Assembly: GCF_029760895.1 (NCBI RefSeq)
Contig: NZ_CP121679.1
Span: 186,001-250,000, forward strand
Source of the DNA: Ancylobacter sp. WKF20
Lineage (GTDB): Bacteria > Pseudomonadota > Alphaproteobacteria > Rhizobiales > Xanthobacteraceae
Reading direction: 5' to 3'
Length of the DNA: 64,000 bases
Of the stretch, positions 53,655 through 62,372 are shown in pieces (the stretch's first letter is position 1; the number at the start of each line of letters is the position of its first letter). The notes under the pieces are model-generated. The model saw only the letters and a list, made by a program, of their open reading frames with translations, made no database searches and was not told where the DNA came from. Made by a program: the position numbers and the translations under genes.

Positions 53655-55076
53655 ATGCTCGCCACCGAACCGCGCATCGGCAGCCGGGTGCAGCGGCTAC
53701 GCCGGACCAAGCGCATCTCGCAGGCGGACCTCGCCAGCGCGCTCGGCATTTCCGCGAGCTATCTCAACCTGATCGAGCACAACCGCCGGCGCATCACCGT
53801 GCCGCTCTTGATGAAGCTCGCCGGCTATTTCGGCATCGAGCCGGGCGAGCTGGTGGAGAGCGACGAATCCCGTCTCGTCGGCGATCTGATGGAGCTGTTC
53901 AGCGACGATCTGTTCACCGATGCGGGCCTGACCAATCAGGACATCCGAGACCTCGCCAGTTCAAACCCGGCGGTGGGGCGCGCCGTGGTGCGGCTCTACG
54001 ACCAGTTCAAGACCCTGCGCGAGGCCCGCCGCACCGGCGCCACCGGCGTGCCGGACGAGGACGAGATCGGCTATCACCCGGCCACCGACGCGGTGTCCGA
54101 CTTCATCCAGGAGCACGCCAACTATTTCCCGACGCTGGAGGCGGCGGCCGAGCGGGTGCGCCACGACATCGACTTCGCGGCGGATTCCTTCGAATACGGG
54201 CTGAAGACCTATCTGTTCAACGTGTTCGGGCTGAACTGGCGCTCCGCCTCGCTGCCCGCCGGCATCGCCCGCCGGCACGATGCCAATACGCGCGAGCTGA
54301 TCACCGCCGAGGTGCTGCCGCCGGAATCGGCGCTGTTCGCGGTGGCGCACCAGCTCGGCCTGCTGGCCGCCTCGCGCGAGATCGACCAGCTGATTGAGAG
54401 CGGCAACCTCGCCGCCGACGCGCCGATCCTCACCCGCAACGCGCTGGCGAGCTACTTCGCCGCCGCGCTCATCATGCCCTATGAGCCGTTCCTGCGCGCC
54501 TGCACGGAGACGCGCTACGACATCGAGCGTATCGAGCGGCGCTTCCGCACCTCCTTCGAGCAGGTGTGCCACCGCATGACGACGCTGCAGCGGCCGGGCC
54601 TGAGCGGCATCCCGCTGCATCTCGTGCGCACCGACATCGCCGGCAACATCTCAAAACGCTTCTCGCTGTCGGGAATCCATATTTCCCGCCATTCCGGCGC
54701 CTGCCCGCGCTGGAATGTCTACGCCGCCTTCCTGCATCCCGAGCGCATCAATGTGCAGCTCAGCCAGATGCCGGAGGGCCAGCGCTATTTCTGCATCGCC
54801 AAGTCGATCACCAAGGGCGGCTACCGCCACAACGCGCCGCGCCGCCACCTCGCCATTGGCCTTGGCTGCCACATCAGCCACGCCCACCAGATGGTCTATT
54901 CCGACGGCATGAACCTCGCCGACCCCTCGCAGACCGTGCCGATCGGCGTCGGCTGCCGCATCTGCCCGCGCCTCGACTGCGAGCAGCGCGCCCAGCCCCC
55001 GGTCGACCATCGCTTCACCCTGAACGACAGCGAGATGGCGGAGAGCTTTTACGCCACCGTGCGAAGGGGTGTGTGA
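53655..55076 (+). CDS. short-chain fatty acyl transcriptional regulator (ScfR/MccR/RamB-like XRE family)
   Basis: This 473-residue regulator has an N-terminal XRE helix-turn-helix (about residues 10-65, KRISQADLASALGISASYLN). An IrrE/DUF955-like central region and a DUF2083 C-terminal domain with a Cys cluster (CHISHAHQMVYSDG and later GVGCRICPRLDCEQRA) follow. This architecture is that of RamB/MccR/PccR/ScfR, which sense acyl-CoA status and control isocitrate lyase or related pathways. Its position divergent from the aceA transcript and the TTTACA palindromes support regulation of the glyoxylate shunt. Confidence 0.9.
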   Translation: MLATEPRIGSRVQRLRRTKRISQADLASALGISASYLNLIEHNRRRITVPLLMKLAGYFGIEPGELVESDESRLVGDLMELFSDDLFTDAGLTNQDIRDLASSNPAVGRAVVRLYDQFKTLREARRTGATGVPDEDEIGYHPATDAVSDFIQEHANYFPTLEAAAERVRHDIDFAADSFEYGLKTYLFNVFGLNWRSASLPAGIARRHDANTRELITAEVLPPESALFAVAHQLGLLAASREIDQLIESGNLAADAPILTRNALASYFAAALIMPYEPFLRACTETRYDIERIERRFRTSFEQVCHRMTTLQRPGLSGIPLHLVRTDIAGNISKRFSLSGIHISRHSGACPRWNVYAAFLHPERINVQLSQMPEGQRYFCIAKSITKGGYRHNAPRRHLAIGLGCHISHAHQMVYSDGMNLADPSQTVPIGVGCRICPRLDCEQRAQPPVDHRFTLNDSEMAESFYATVRRGV

Positions 55077-55222
55077 AGGGTTTACACGCGCGCCGTCTTG
55101 CGCGCGCCGTCATCCCGGAGCGGCCATCTCTTCGCCGAAGTGCGCATCGCGACGATGGCGGCGGCACGGTATCAAGGGATGCCCCGCGCGCCCGCGCCGA
55201 TGCCTCCAAGCTGGACCCGACC

Positions 55223-55612
55223 ATGACCGCCGCCACCGAGCCACCGCCCCATTCCCCGGTCATCCGCACCATCGCCATGCCGGCCGACACCAACCCGGCC
55301 GGCGACATCTTCGGCGGCTGGCTGATGGCGCATATGGATCTCGCCGCCGGCAACGTCGCCACGCGCCGGGCCAAGGGTCGCGTCGCCACCGTGGCGGTGG
55401 AGGCGATGAGCTTCCTCAGCCCGGTTCTGGTCGGCGATGAGGTGAGCTTCTATGGCGACGTCCTGTCGGTAGGGCGCACCTCGCTGCGCATCCGCATCGA
55501 AGCCTGGCGCCGCCCGCGCGAGGGCGAGACGCTGAACAAGGTGACAGAGGCCAGCTTCACCTTCGTCGCCATCGGCGCCGACCGCCGCCCGCGCCCGGTC
55601 GATGAGGCCTGA
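55223..55612 (+). CDS. acyl-CoA thioesterase (YciA-like hotdog fold)
   Basis: This 129-residue hotdog thioesterase has the catalytic segment NPAGDIFGGWLMAHMDLAAG (Asp) and VATVAVEAMSFLSPVLVGDEV, as in YciA. It hydrolyses short to medium acyl-CoAs in the cytoplasm. I chose ATG 55223 because the preceding frame overlaps the regulator in another frame. It lies 146 bp after the ScfR/MccR-type gene on the same strand, consistent with acyl-CoA homeostasis. The gap carries no gene. Confidence 0.9.
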   Translation: MTAATEPPPHSPVIRTIAMPADTNPAGDIFGGWLMAHMDLAAGNVATRRAKGRVATVAVEAMSFLSPVLVGDEVSFYGDVLSVGRTSLRIRIEAWRRPREGETLNKVTEASFTFVAIGADRRPRPVDEA

Positions 55613-55664
55613 GGCCCTGACGGCCCTGCCGCCACGTCGTTAGGACGCGCGAAAGCGCGTCGCT

Positions 55665-55687
55665 GATGGCCGGGCACGCCCGGCCAT
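55665..55687. repeat. palindromic repeat between thioesterase and amine oxidase genes
   Basis: ATGGCCGGGC-ACG-CCCGGCCAT, the same core palindrome as at 4218-4240. It lies between convergent genes and belongs to the dispersed repeat family seen in the fhc gap. Confidence 0.7.
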
Positions 55688-55707
55688 GACGGCCCCGCGC
55701 CCCCGCC

Positions 55708-57696
55708 TCAATGGCAGCAGGAGCCGCCGCCGTTCTTTTCCCCTTCCTCACCCGCCTCGCGGTTGTCGCGCGAATGGGCGTTCTTCTCCGGCGGCAGGTT
55801 CATGGCGATGTTGCCGGCGAAGAAGCCGTTGGGCTTCAGCAGGAAGCCGGCATATTCCACCGGCATGATCGGGAAGTCCTCGGGCTTGCACACATGGGTG
55901 TGGCCGAAGCTGTGCCAGACCACGACATCGGCATTCTCGATCGGCCGGTTCTGCGCCACATAGGCCGGCAGGCCGCCCCCGCCCGCATTCACATTCGGGT
56001 AGTCGCCGGACGCGTACTTCTCCGCCTTGTCGAAGGCGGTGACCCAGATGTGCTTCTTGGCGAAGCCGCCGCGCCGGGCGACGGTCGAGCCCTCCTGCGC
56101 CAGCATCACCGGCGTGGGCGTCACCACCAGCTTGTAGCCGGGAGCCTTGCCGACGCTGTTGACCGCTGACGGGTTCGCCACCTTCCAGTAGCGGCCGGTC
56201 TCGCCATTGGCCACCGCCGGGCTGTCGAGCTCGCGCTTCAGGGTGCGGCTCTTCGTGTCGAAGACGTTGCCATAGGGGTTGTCCTCGCCCCAGGGGCGCG
56301 GGGCGAATTCGTGCTCGGTCACGGTGTTGCCGCCGCCGTCAATGTCCATGTGCAGGCGGGCGTTGAAGAAGTGCTGATGCGTCGGCCCGCCCAGCCCTTC
56401 ATCCACCATGCCGCCCCACGGATAGACCTCGCCCGGCGTCACCGCCGCGGTCTGGATGATGCCGGTGAGCTTGGCCTCAAGCTGGATCGTGCCGTCCTGG
56501 TAGAGATACCAGTAGAAGCCATAATCATAATTGCCGACGGTCGCGAAGAACGAGATGACCAGCCGCCGCGAGCGCCGTGTCTCATAGATGCCGTTGCGGA
56601 ATTCATAGTGCTTCCACAGCGTGCCATAGTCCTCCTCATGCATGCAGATGGCGTTCTTCATGAGGAAGGGCTGGCCGAGATCGTCGGCGGCCGGCACGTC
56701 GAAATAATGGATGTGGCCCAAGCAGTCGCAGCCGAGTTCGAGCTGGTTGGCGAGGCGGCCTAGGCCGTATTCGCCGGCGTCGAAGGCGCTTTTCCAATAG
56801 TGGTTGGCGGTTGGGTCGGCATAGGGCACGACCATCTCGGTCACGCTGGCGCGGAAGATCACCGGGCGCACCCGCCCGCCGTCCTTGATGCCCAGCTCGT
56901 GCAGCACCAGCCCCTCGCGCGGGGTGAAGCCGACGCGGAAGCTCCAGTTCTGCCACTCCACCCGCCAGCCATCGACGGTGAAGCTCGGCCCCTGCCGCTG
57001 CACGATGTCGAGCGGCTTGATGTCGGTGCGGACATCGGGAAAGGCCTCGCGGCCGTAATTGCGCTTCTTCTTCGGCACCGGGACGATCTTTTCCTCGTCC
57101 ACGAGGTCGACCACCTTGTTGGCGATGAGATCGACCACCGCCACCACGCCCTCGATCGGGTGGGCGTAGCCATTGTCGCGTATGTCCTCGCGCCAATAGG
57201 AGACCGCGCGCACGATGCGCCGGCCCTTCTCGAAATCGCGGCCGAAATAGCCGGAGGAGAAGGGGTCGATCTGCACCAGCGGGATGTCATCCTCGGTGAT
57301 GCCGCGCTTGGCCACCGCGGCGCGCCAGCCGGCATCGGCCTTCACGATCTCCTCGGCGCGGATGAACTCCTCGATCATGATCGGCGGCTGGCCATAGGGC
57401 GGCTGGTCGTTCGGCAGCGTGGTGAAGGACACCACATGCGCGGTGGCGAGATCGACGATGGCCTCGCTCGCCGTGCCGGTCGTCACTTCCAGCACCAGCA
57501 GGAAGGCGAGACGGGGCAGGGCGCCGCCCGCGCGCCAGGCGGCCAGCTCGGCCTTGGCGGGTTCTTCCAGCCGGATGATCGGGAAGCGGTGATAGGCCCC
57601 GAGTCCCTTGGCGGCGGTGAGGATGGCAACCGCCTGTTCGATCTCAGCGGTGCTCAGCGGGTCCAGCGGGTGAGTGATGTCGACTTTGGCGTCCAT
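55708..57696 (-). CDS. copper-containing primary-amine oxidase
   Basis: This 662-residue copper/topaquinone amine oxidase oxidises primary amines to aldehyde, NH3 and H2O2. The TPQ precursor is Y390 in VGNYDYGFYW. Copper ligands are H440 and H442 (THQHFFNARLHMD) and H601 (THVCKPEDFPIMPVE), spaced as in the Arthrobacter enzyme. No signal peptide is present, so it is predicted cytoplasmic. The last residues are GGGSCCH, an unusual Cys-Cys-His tail. GGGAGG lies before ATG 57696. It follows the small Cys protein and APC permease on the same strand, forming an amine uptake/oxidation locus. Confidence 0.94.
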   Translation of the reverse strand: MDAKVDITHPLDPLSTAEIEQAVAILTAAKGLGAYHRFPIIRLEEPAKAELAAWRAGGALPRLAFLLVLEVTTGTASEAIVDLATAHVVSFTTLPNDQPPYGQPPIMIEEFIRAEEIVKADAGWRAAVAKRGITEDDIPLVQIDPFSSGYFGRDFEKGRRIVRAVSYWREDIRDNGYAHPIEGVVAVVDLIANKVVDLVDEEKIVPVPKKKRNYGREAFPDVRTDIKPLDIVQRQGPSFTVDGWRVEWQNWSFRVGFTPREGLVLHELGIKDGGRVRPVIFRASVTEMVVPYADPTANHYWKSAFDAGEYGLGRLANQLELGCDCLGHIHYFDVPAADDLGQPFLMKNAICMHEEDYGTLWKHYEFRNGIYETRRSRRLVISFFATVGNYDYGFYWYLYQDGTIQLEAKLTGIIQTAAVTPGEVYPWGGMVDEGLGGPTHQHFFNARLHMDIDGGGNTVTEHEFAPRPWGEDNPYGNVFDTKSRTLKRELDSPAVANGETGRYWKVANPSAVNSVGKAPGYKLVVTPTPVMLAQEGSTVARRGGFAKKHIWVTAFDKAEKYASGDYPNVNAGGGGLPAYVAQNRPIENADVVVWHSFGHTHVCKPEDFPIMPVEYAGFLLKPNGFFAGNIAMNLPPEKNAHSRDNREAGEEGEKNGGGSCCH

Positions 57697-57790
57697 GGTG
57701 GACCTCCCGAACGGATGAGGAAACAGGCGGGGCGAGAGCCCCGCCGCCGGGATGGGGTGAGGCGGGCGCGATGCCCGCCGGGTCACGGGT

Positions 57791-58006
57791 TCAGGGCTGC
57801 GCGGCGGCGGTGCAGAGCACCGTGTCCATCGGCGCGCCCAGCACCTCATGGAGGCAGAACAGGTCGCACAGCGCGTGGCTCTGGATGCTGGCGACCATCA
57901 GCAGGGCGACCATCGCTCCGGCGAGGGCAGCGCGGGCGAGATCGCGGGCGAGGCCCGGCGCCGGCGCGGCAGCGTGCGTATGGGGGGAGAGGCTGAGCGT
58001 GCTCAC
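57791..58006 (-). CDS. small Cys-rich membrane protein in the amine oxidase locus
   Basis: This 71-residue protein starts with a GTG that overlaps the permease stop as GTGA, so translation is coupled. One TM lies at about residues 25-44 (ARAALAGAMVALLMVASIQS), followed by CDLFCLHEVLGAPMDTVLC with three Cys. The N-terminus has HTH and Pro/Ala-rich residues. No family was recognised. The position between permease and copper amine oxidase suggests an accessory role, perhaps copper handling or permease assembly, but this is speculation. Confidence 0.7.
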   Translation of the reverse strand: MSTLSLSPHTHAAAPAPGLARDLARAALAGAMVALLMVASIQSHALCDLFCLHEVLGAPMDTVLCTAAAQP

Positions 58007-59526
58007 GCGAACACCTCCCCGAGGCTGGCATAAAGCTCCGGCCGGCGCTGGCGCAGATAGAGCGCAAAGCCCGCCCCGAGCAGGAACACCACGGCCAGCC
58101 CATAAGGGAAGGCCATCACCAGCGGGCTCTCGCTGCCGGTCAGCAGCGACAGGTTCACCGTCACCAGCACCAGCGCGCCGGCGAGCCCGATGAGGCCGAG
58201 AACGGGGGCGATGAGCGTCGTTCCCACGCCGTGACGGGTGGGGGTGACCCGGAAGAAGCGGATCACCGCCAGCGACACCAGCACCTGCACGGCGAGGATG
58301 CCGAGCACGGCCAGCGCCGACATGAAGGAGAACACGGTGGTGTAGGGGTCGGCGCCCGCCGCGATGAAAAGGGCGAGGATCACCGCCGCCACCGCGCTCT
58401 GCACATAGCCGGCGATGTGCGGCGAGCCATGCACCTCATGCACCTTGCCGAGCGCGCGCAGCGCCAGCCCCTCGCGGCCGAGCGCGAAGAAATAGCGGTT
58501 GAGCGTGTTGTGGAAGGACAGGATGCAGGCGAACAGCGAGGTGATGAGCAGCAGGTTCATCGCCTCCACCGACCAGCCGCCCAGCACCTCGGCGGCGGCG
58601 GTGAAGTAGAAGGCCTCCAGCCCCTTCTCGGCGACGGCCTGCACCTGCGAGGGGCCGTAGAACTGCACGGCCGCCCAGGTGGAGAAGGCGTAGAACAGGG
58701 TGATGAGCAGCACCGCGACATAGGTGGCGCGGGGAATGGTCTTCTCCGGCGTTTCCGCCTCCTCGCCGAAGATGGCGGTGGCCTCGAAGCCGATGAAGGA
58801 GCCGATGACGAAGACCAGCGCCACGCCCAGCCCCGGCGCGAAGACGGTGGACGGCGCGAAGGCGGAGAAGGTGAAGCCCTCCGGCCCGCCGCCCTTCAGC
58901 ACGATGCCGATGTCGAGCAGGAGCAGGATGGCGATCTCCGCCAGCATGCACACGCCGAGAAGGACGCCGGAAAAGGCGATGTTGCGCTGGCCGCAGGCCA
59001 TCACCGCGATCAGCGCCACATAGGCCCAGACCCACCAGGGCAGCTCGATGCCGAAGGGCGCCAGCGCCCCGGCGACGAACACGCCGAACAGCGCATAGAC
59101 CGCGATCTGCACCGCGCTGTAGGTGACCAGCGCCATCATCGCCCCGCCGACCCCGGCCGGCTTGCCGATGCCCTGCGCGATATAGGTGTAGAAGGCGCCG
59201 GCGCCGCCGACATGGCGGCTCATGGCGGTGAAGCCGACCGAGAAGACAAGGTAGAGCAGCCCCGCCAGCACGAAGGCGCCGGGTACGCCCGGCCCGTTAC
59301 CGAAGGCGAAGGCGGCCGGCGAGGCGCCGACCACGGCGGTCAGCGGCGCGGCGGCCGCCACCACGAAGAACACGATATGGGCGAGGCCGACGGAATTCTT
59401 CGCCAGCGCCTTAGGGGCGAGGGCGTCTGTCAAAAGGGCGTCGGTCGCAAGCGGCAACGCGCCGCCGCTGACGGCATGTGGCACTGCATCGTTCAAGGAC
59501 ATGGGGACCCCCTCTGGTTGAGGCAT
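58003..59526 (-). CDS. APC superfamily amino acid/amine permease
   Basis: This 507-residue inner-membrane permease has about 12 hydrophobic segments. KNSVGLAHIVFFVVAAAAPLTAVVGASPA is the family N-terminus, with GGAGAFYTYIAQGIGKPAG and FIGFEATAIFGEEAETPEKTIPRATY following. A perfect AGGAGG six bases before ATG 59526 decides the start over an internal ATG at 59502. The neighbouring amine oxidase points to import of a primary amine or amino acid. It is divergent from an AraC regulator. Confidence 0.9.
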   Translation of the reverse strand: MPQPEGVPMSLNDAVPHAVSGGALPLATDALLTDALAPKALAKNSVGLAHIVFFVVAAAAPLTAVVGASPAAFAFGNGPGVPGAFVLAGLLYLVFSVGFTAMSRHVGGAGAFYTYIAQGIGKPAGVGGAMMALVTYSAVQIAVYALFGVFVAGALAPFGIELPWWVWAYVALIAVMACGQRNIAFSGVLLGVCMLAEIAILLLLDIGIVLKGGGPEGFTFSAFAPSTVFAPGLGVALVFVIGSFIGFEATAIFGEEAETPEKTIPRATYVAVLLITLFYAFSTWAAVQFYGPSQVQAVAEKGLEAFYFTAAAEVLGGWSVEAMNLLLITSLFACILSFHNTLNRYFFALGREGLALRALGKVHEVHGSPHIAGYVQSAVAAVILALFIAAGADPYTTVFSFMSALAVLGILAVQVLVSLAVIRFFRVTPTRHGVGTTLIAPVLGLIGLAGALVLVTVNLSLLTGSESPLVMAFPYGLAVVFLLGAGFALYLRQRRPELYASLGEVFA

Positions 59527-59609
59527 TTATTTCCTCCTGGGAATATCGAGGGAGCCGGGTGGTCCTGAAATTGCTGGATATGCCGAGAATTCGATAGTTT
59601 GCGCCAGCG

Positions 59610-60644
59610 ATGGCGCGGGAGCCGCCCGCAATGGCAAATGCACCGAATTTGACCGTGCGCGTGCCTGAAATCGCTTCAATTCGGGCCTCCGTGCTGCTCA
59701 GTCTGATGGGCCCGCTCGACCGGCAGACCGGCAAGGCGGACATGATCCTCGCCGGCCATGGGCTGTTGCGCTCGCAGCTTGAGGATTCCTACGCCCTTAT
59801 CCCCATGGCGCGCTATCTCGCCGTGTTCGAGGACGCGGCGGTGCATACCGGCGATTCCTGTTTCGGCGCGCGGCTCGGCGCCTCCTTCCGGCCCGCCGAT
59901 CTCGGCCCCATCGGCATGCTGTTCTCGCTCTCCGGCACCATCCGCGCCGCACTCGCGCGCATGGCCAAGCATGTCGCGGTGGTGCAGGGGGCGACCGCCA
60001 TCGGCCTGATGGAGGAGGGCGACCGGCTGGTCTGGAGCTACCGGCTGGAAGACCCGCGCCTGTGGCCGCGCCGGCAGGACAGCGAGTTCTCGGTGGCGGC
60101 GACCTGCCAGATGGTGCGCAGCTGCTTTTCCGCCGGCTGGAATCCGCTCGAGGTGCATCTCGAGCACGGCGCCCCGCGCGATCCCGCTCCGCTGCAACGG
60201 CTCCTGCGCTGCCCGATCCTGTTCGGCCAGTCGGCCAACCGCATCCTGATGACCAAGGCCGATGCCGACCGGCTCTACCGCGCCGAGGACCGCGACCTCA
60301 TCGACATATTGGAGCGGCACGCCGCCGATCTCGGCGGCAAGGCGCAGCGCGCGGCGGGGCTGGCCGATCAGGTGCGCGGGGTCATCGGCATCTATCTCGG
60401 CCACAAGCCGCTGACGCTGACCTCCATCGCCGCCGAACTCGGCCTGTCGCCCCGCACCCTTCAGCGGCGTCTTTCGGAGGAGGGGGTGAGCCTGCGCGAT
60501 CTGGTGCGCGAGCAGCGCCGCTCCGTCGCCGAGCAGCTGGTGGAAGGCGGCTCCAGCCTCGCCCGTGTGGCCGAGGCGCTCGGCTATGCCGACAGCACGG
60601 TGTTCTGGCGGGCGCGACGCGGCTGGCGGGGCCCTGATACCTAA
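59610..60644 (+). CDS. AraC family transcriptional regulator
   Basis: This 344-residue regulator has an N-terminal sensing domain of the Arabinose_bd/OruR-ArgR type (about residues 30-210) and a C-terminal AraC HTH pair. The HTH shows LTSIAAELGLSPRTLQRRLSEEGVSLRDLVREQR and RVAEALGYADSTVFWRARRGW. It is transcribed away from the permease-amine oxidase genes across an 83-bp gap, so it probably controls their induction by the amine. Start ATG 59610. ATG 59631 is an alternative. Confidence 0.9.
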   Translation: MAREPPAMANAPNLTVRVPEIASIRASVLLSLMGPLDRQTGKADMILAGHGLLRSQLEDSYALIPMARYLAVFEDAAVHTGDSCFGARLGASFRPADLGPIGMLFSLSGTIRAALARMAKHVAVVQGATAIGLMEEGDRLVWSYRLEDPRLWPRRQDSEFSVAATCQMVRSCFSAGWNPLEVHLEHGAPRDPAPLQRLLRCPILFGQSANRILMTKADADRLYRAEDRDLIDILERHAADLGGKAQRAAGLADQVRGVIGIYLGHKPLTLTSIAAELGLSPRTLQRRLSEEGVSLRDLVREQRRSVAEQLVEGGSSLARVAEALGYADSTVFWRARRGWRGPDT

Positions 60645-60667
60645 GGGTTTGCAAGCGGTTTTCCGGC

Positions 60668-60692
60668 GGAACGAAGCTCCGCGCCGCCCGTT
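60668..60692 (+). promoter_or_regulatory. EcfG-type (general stress response) promoter, site 2
   Basis: GGAAC (60668-60672), 16-bp spacer, CGTT (60689-60692), 42 bp before the YciF-like ATG at 60735. Confidence 0.72.
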
Positions 60693-60734
60693 GTCTGCTC
60701 GCTTGAGGGGCCAACAGATAAGCGGAGAGACGAC

Positions 60735-61232
60735 ATGGCGGACAAGACGCTGGACACCCTGTTCCACGAGACGCTCAAGGACATCTATTACGCCGAGCGC
60801 AAGATCCTGAAGGCGCTGCCGAAGATGGCCCGCGCGGCCCAGTCGCCGGAGGTCAAGAAGGCTTTCGAGCAGCACCGCGACGAGACCGAAGGCCAGATCG
60901 AGCGCCTGCAGCAGGTCTTCGAGCTGATCGGCAAGCGCCCGCAGGGCAAGACCTGCGCCGCGATCGAGGGCATTCTCGAAGAGGGCGAGGAGATCATGGA
61001 CGAGTTCAAGGGCCAGCCGGCTCTGGACGCGGGCCTCGCCGCCGCCGCCCAGGCGGTGGAGCACTATGAGATCAGCCGCTACGGCACGCTGAAGCGCTGG
61101 GCGCAGGTGCTCGGCCACAAGGACGCCGTGACCCTGCTCGATGCCACGCTGCAGGAAGAGTCGAAGACCGACGCGCTGCTCTCCAAGCTCGCCGATCAGG
61201 TCGCCAACAGCAAGGCGCTGAAGGCCGCCTGA
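60735..61232 (+). CDS. YciE/YciF family ferroxidase-like protein (DUF892)
   Basis: This 165-residue four-helix ferritin-like protein of the DUF892 family has LDTLFHETLKDIYYAERKIL (metal-binding Glu/Tyr helix), FEQHRDETEGQIERLQQVFE and AAAQAVEHYEISRYGTLKRW, with acidic/His residues placed for a di-iron centre. Family genes are commonly induced by general stress. GGAGAGACGAC precedes the ATG. The EcfG-type promoter and the terminator at 61267-61293 make it a single-gene unit. Confidence 0.92.
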   Translation: MADKTLDTLFHETLKDIYYAERKILKALPKMARAAQSPEVKKAFEQHRDETEGQIERLQQVFELIGKRPQGKTCAAIEGILEEGEEIMDEFKGQPALDAGLAAAAQAVEHYEISRYGTLKRWAQVLGHKDAVTLLDATLQEESKTDALLSKLADQVANSKALKAA

Positions 61233-61266
61233 GCGACCAGGCGGACAATCCCCGGACCCATCTCAG

Positions 61267-61293
61267 CCGGCGCCCTCGGGCGCCGGTTTTTTT
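61267..61293 (+). terminator. rho-independent terminator after the YciF-like gene
   Basis: CCGGCGCCC (61267-61275) pairs with GGGCGCCGG (61278-61286) and is followed by T7 (61287-61293). Confidence 0.92.
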
Positions 61294-61692
61294 AGGGGCG
61301 GGACGAGGGCGACGAGGCCGTGGCTGGACGGTTTACCCTCATCGGCCATTTATCGGCGGAATCGCTGGACACATCGGCCTGATCGTCCACCTCATCGGCC
61401 TGACACGCCACGCCTCCGGTGACGTCATCCGACCACCTCGCGGGCCGCGTGCGGCATCGCCCTCGCCTATTCCGGCGGCCTAAGCATCAGAAAATCAACT
61501 GCGGCCCTTCGCACTCTCGACGCCCCGCGCCGATTCATTCACCTTTAGGCGAAGGTACGTCGAAGACGACGTGGCGTCCTCTCGTACCGCGTCAGACGCC
61601 GCGCCCACCGCCGCCCCGAAAGCGGCTTGCTTGCCGCTTGTTGCGGGTCAACGGCTTGAGGCGCGCAGGGTTTTTCCCGTCGCGCTCTCCGG
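61294..61692. other. intergenic region upstream of the DUF2934 gene (no gene seen)
   Basis: About 400 bp without a credible gene. Two copies of CATCGGCCTGA (61373-61383 and 61393-61403) and further CATCGGCC units sit in an ATCGG-rich part at 61338-61405. Frames here have no protein-like composition. The only confident element is the EcfG-type promoter that follows. Confidence 0.5.
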
Positions 61693-61717
61693 GGAACGTG
61701 ACATGGGGAGTGACGTT
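61693..61717 (+). promoter_or_regulatory. EcfG-type (general stress response) promoter, site 3
   Basis: GGAAC (61693-61697), 16-bp spacer, CGTT (61714-61717), about 25 bp before the DUF2934 start, giving a short leader that still holds the GGGAGG ribosome site. Confidence 0.72.
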
Positions 61718-61743
61718 GTTGGATCACCGCATGGGAGGACATG

Positions 61744-62190
61744 ATGGACGAGCGTGAACACCGCATCCGCGAGAGGGCGCACCGCTTGTGGGAGGAAGAG
61801 GGGCGACCGCATGGGCGGTCCGAGCATCACTGGTTCGTCGCCAGCGAAATGATCGCCATTGAGGACAGCCAGAAGGTGGCTCCCGCCGCCAAGGCGGCAA
61901 AGCCGGCGGCCAAAGCGGCCAACGGCGCCGCCAAGCCCAGCGCCAAAACCGCTGTAAAATCAGCCGCTAAGCCGGCGGCCGAGCCTGCGCCGAAGCCGGC
62001 CAAGGCAGCGCCCAAGGTGTCCGCCCCCAAGGCGTCCGAGCCCAAGGCTTCCGCGCCTGCCGCCGCTCCGGCGCCCAAGGTCGCGGCCTCTCCCGCCAAG
62101 ACGGCCGCCCCGGCCGCGCCGGCCCCGGCCAAAGCCACTCCCAAACCGCCCGCGGCCAAGAAGGCGGCGCCGAAGAAGGCCCCGGCCTGA
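61744..62190 (+). CDS. DUF2934 domain protein with histone H1-like Ala/Lys/Pro tail
   Basis: This 148-residue protein has a DUF2934 domain in the first roughly 35 residues (EREHRIRERAHRLWEEEGRP then HHWFVASEM). A low-complexity Ala/Lys/Pro tail to the end (AAKPAAKAANGAAKP, KAAPKVSAPKASEPK) resembles bacterial histone H1-like proteins that bind nucleic acid. ATG 61744 gives better spacing from GGAGG (61734-61738) than the adjacent ATG at 61741. The EcfG-type promoter indicates stress induction. Nucleoid binding is inferred. Confidence 0.85.
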   Translation: MDEREHRIRERAHRLWEEEGRPHGRSEHHWFVASEMIAIEDSQKVAPAAKAAKPAAKAANGAAKPSAKTAVKSAAKPAAEPAPKPAKAAPKVSAPKASEPKASAPAAAPAPKVAASPAKTAAPAAPAPAKATPKPPAAKKAAPKKAPA

Positions 62191-62372
62191 GGCGCGACCC
62201 ATCGCAAAGGTGCTGACGGGGATGCGGTATCTCCGCCGGCACCTGACGCGATGGTGCGGTCTGTCGGCCCGGCGGTGCGGCCCGCCGGGACTGGCCCGTC
62301 ATCGCGGGTGATCGCCTGGCTGCGACGTTACGTAAAGACGGCATCGATCCTTCTGGAAACCCCGGAGTGACC

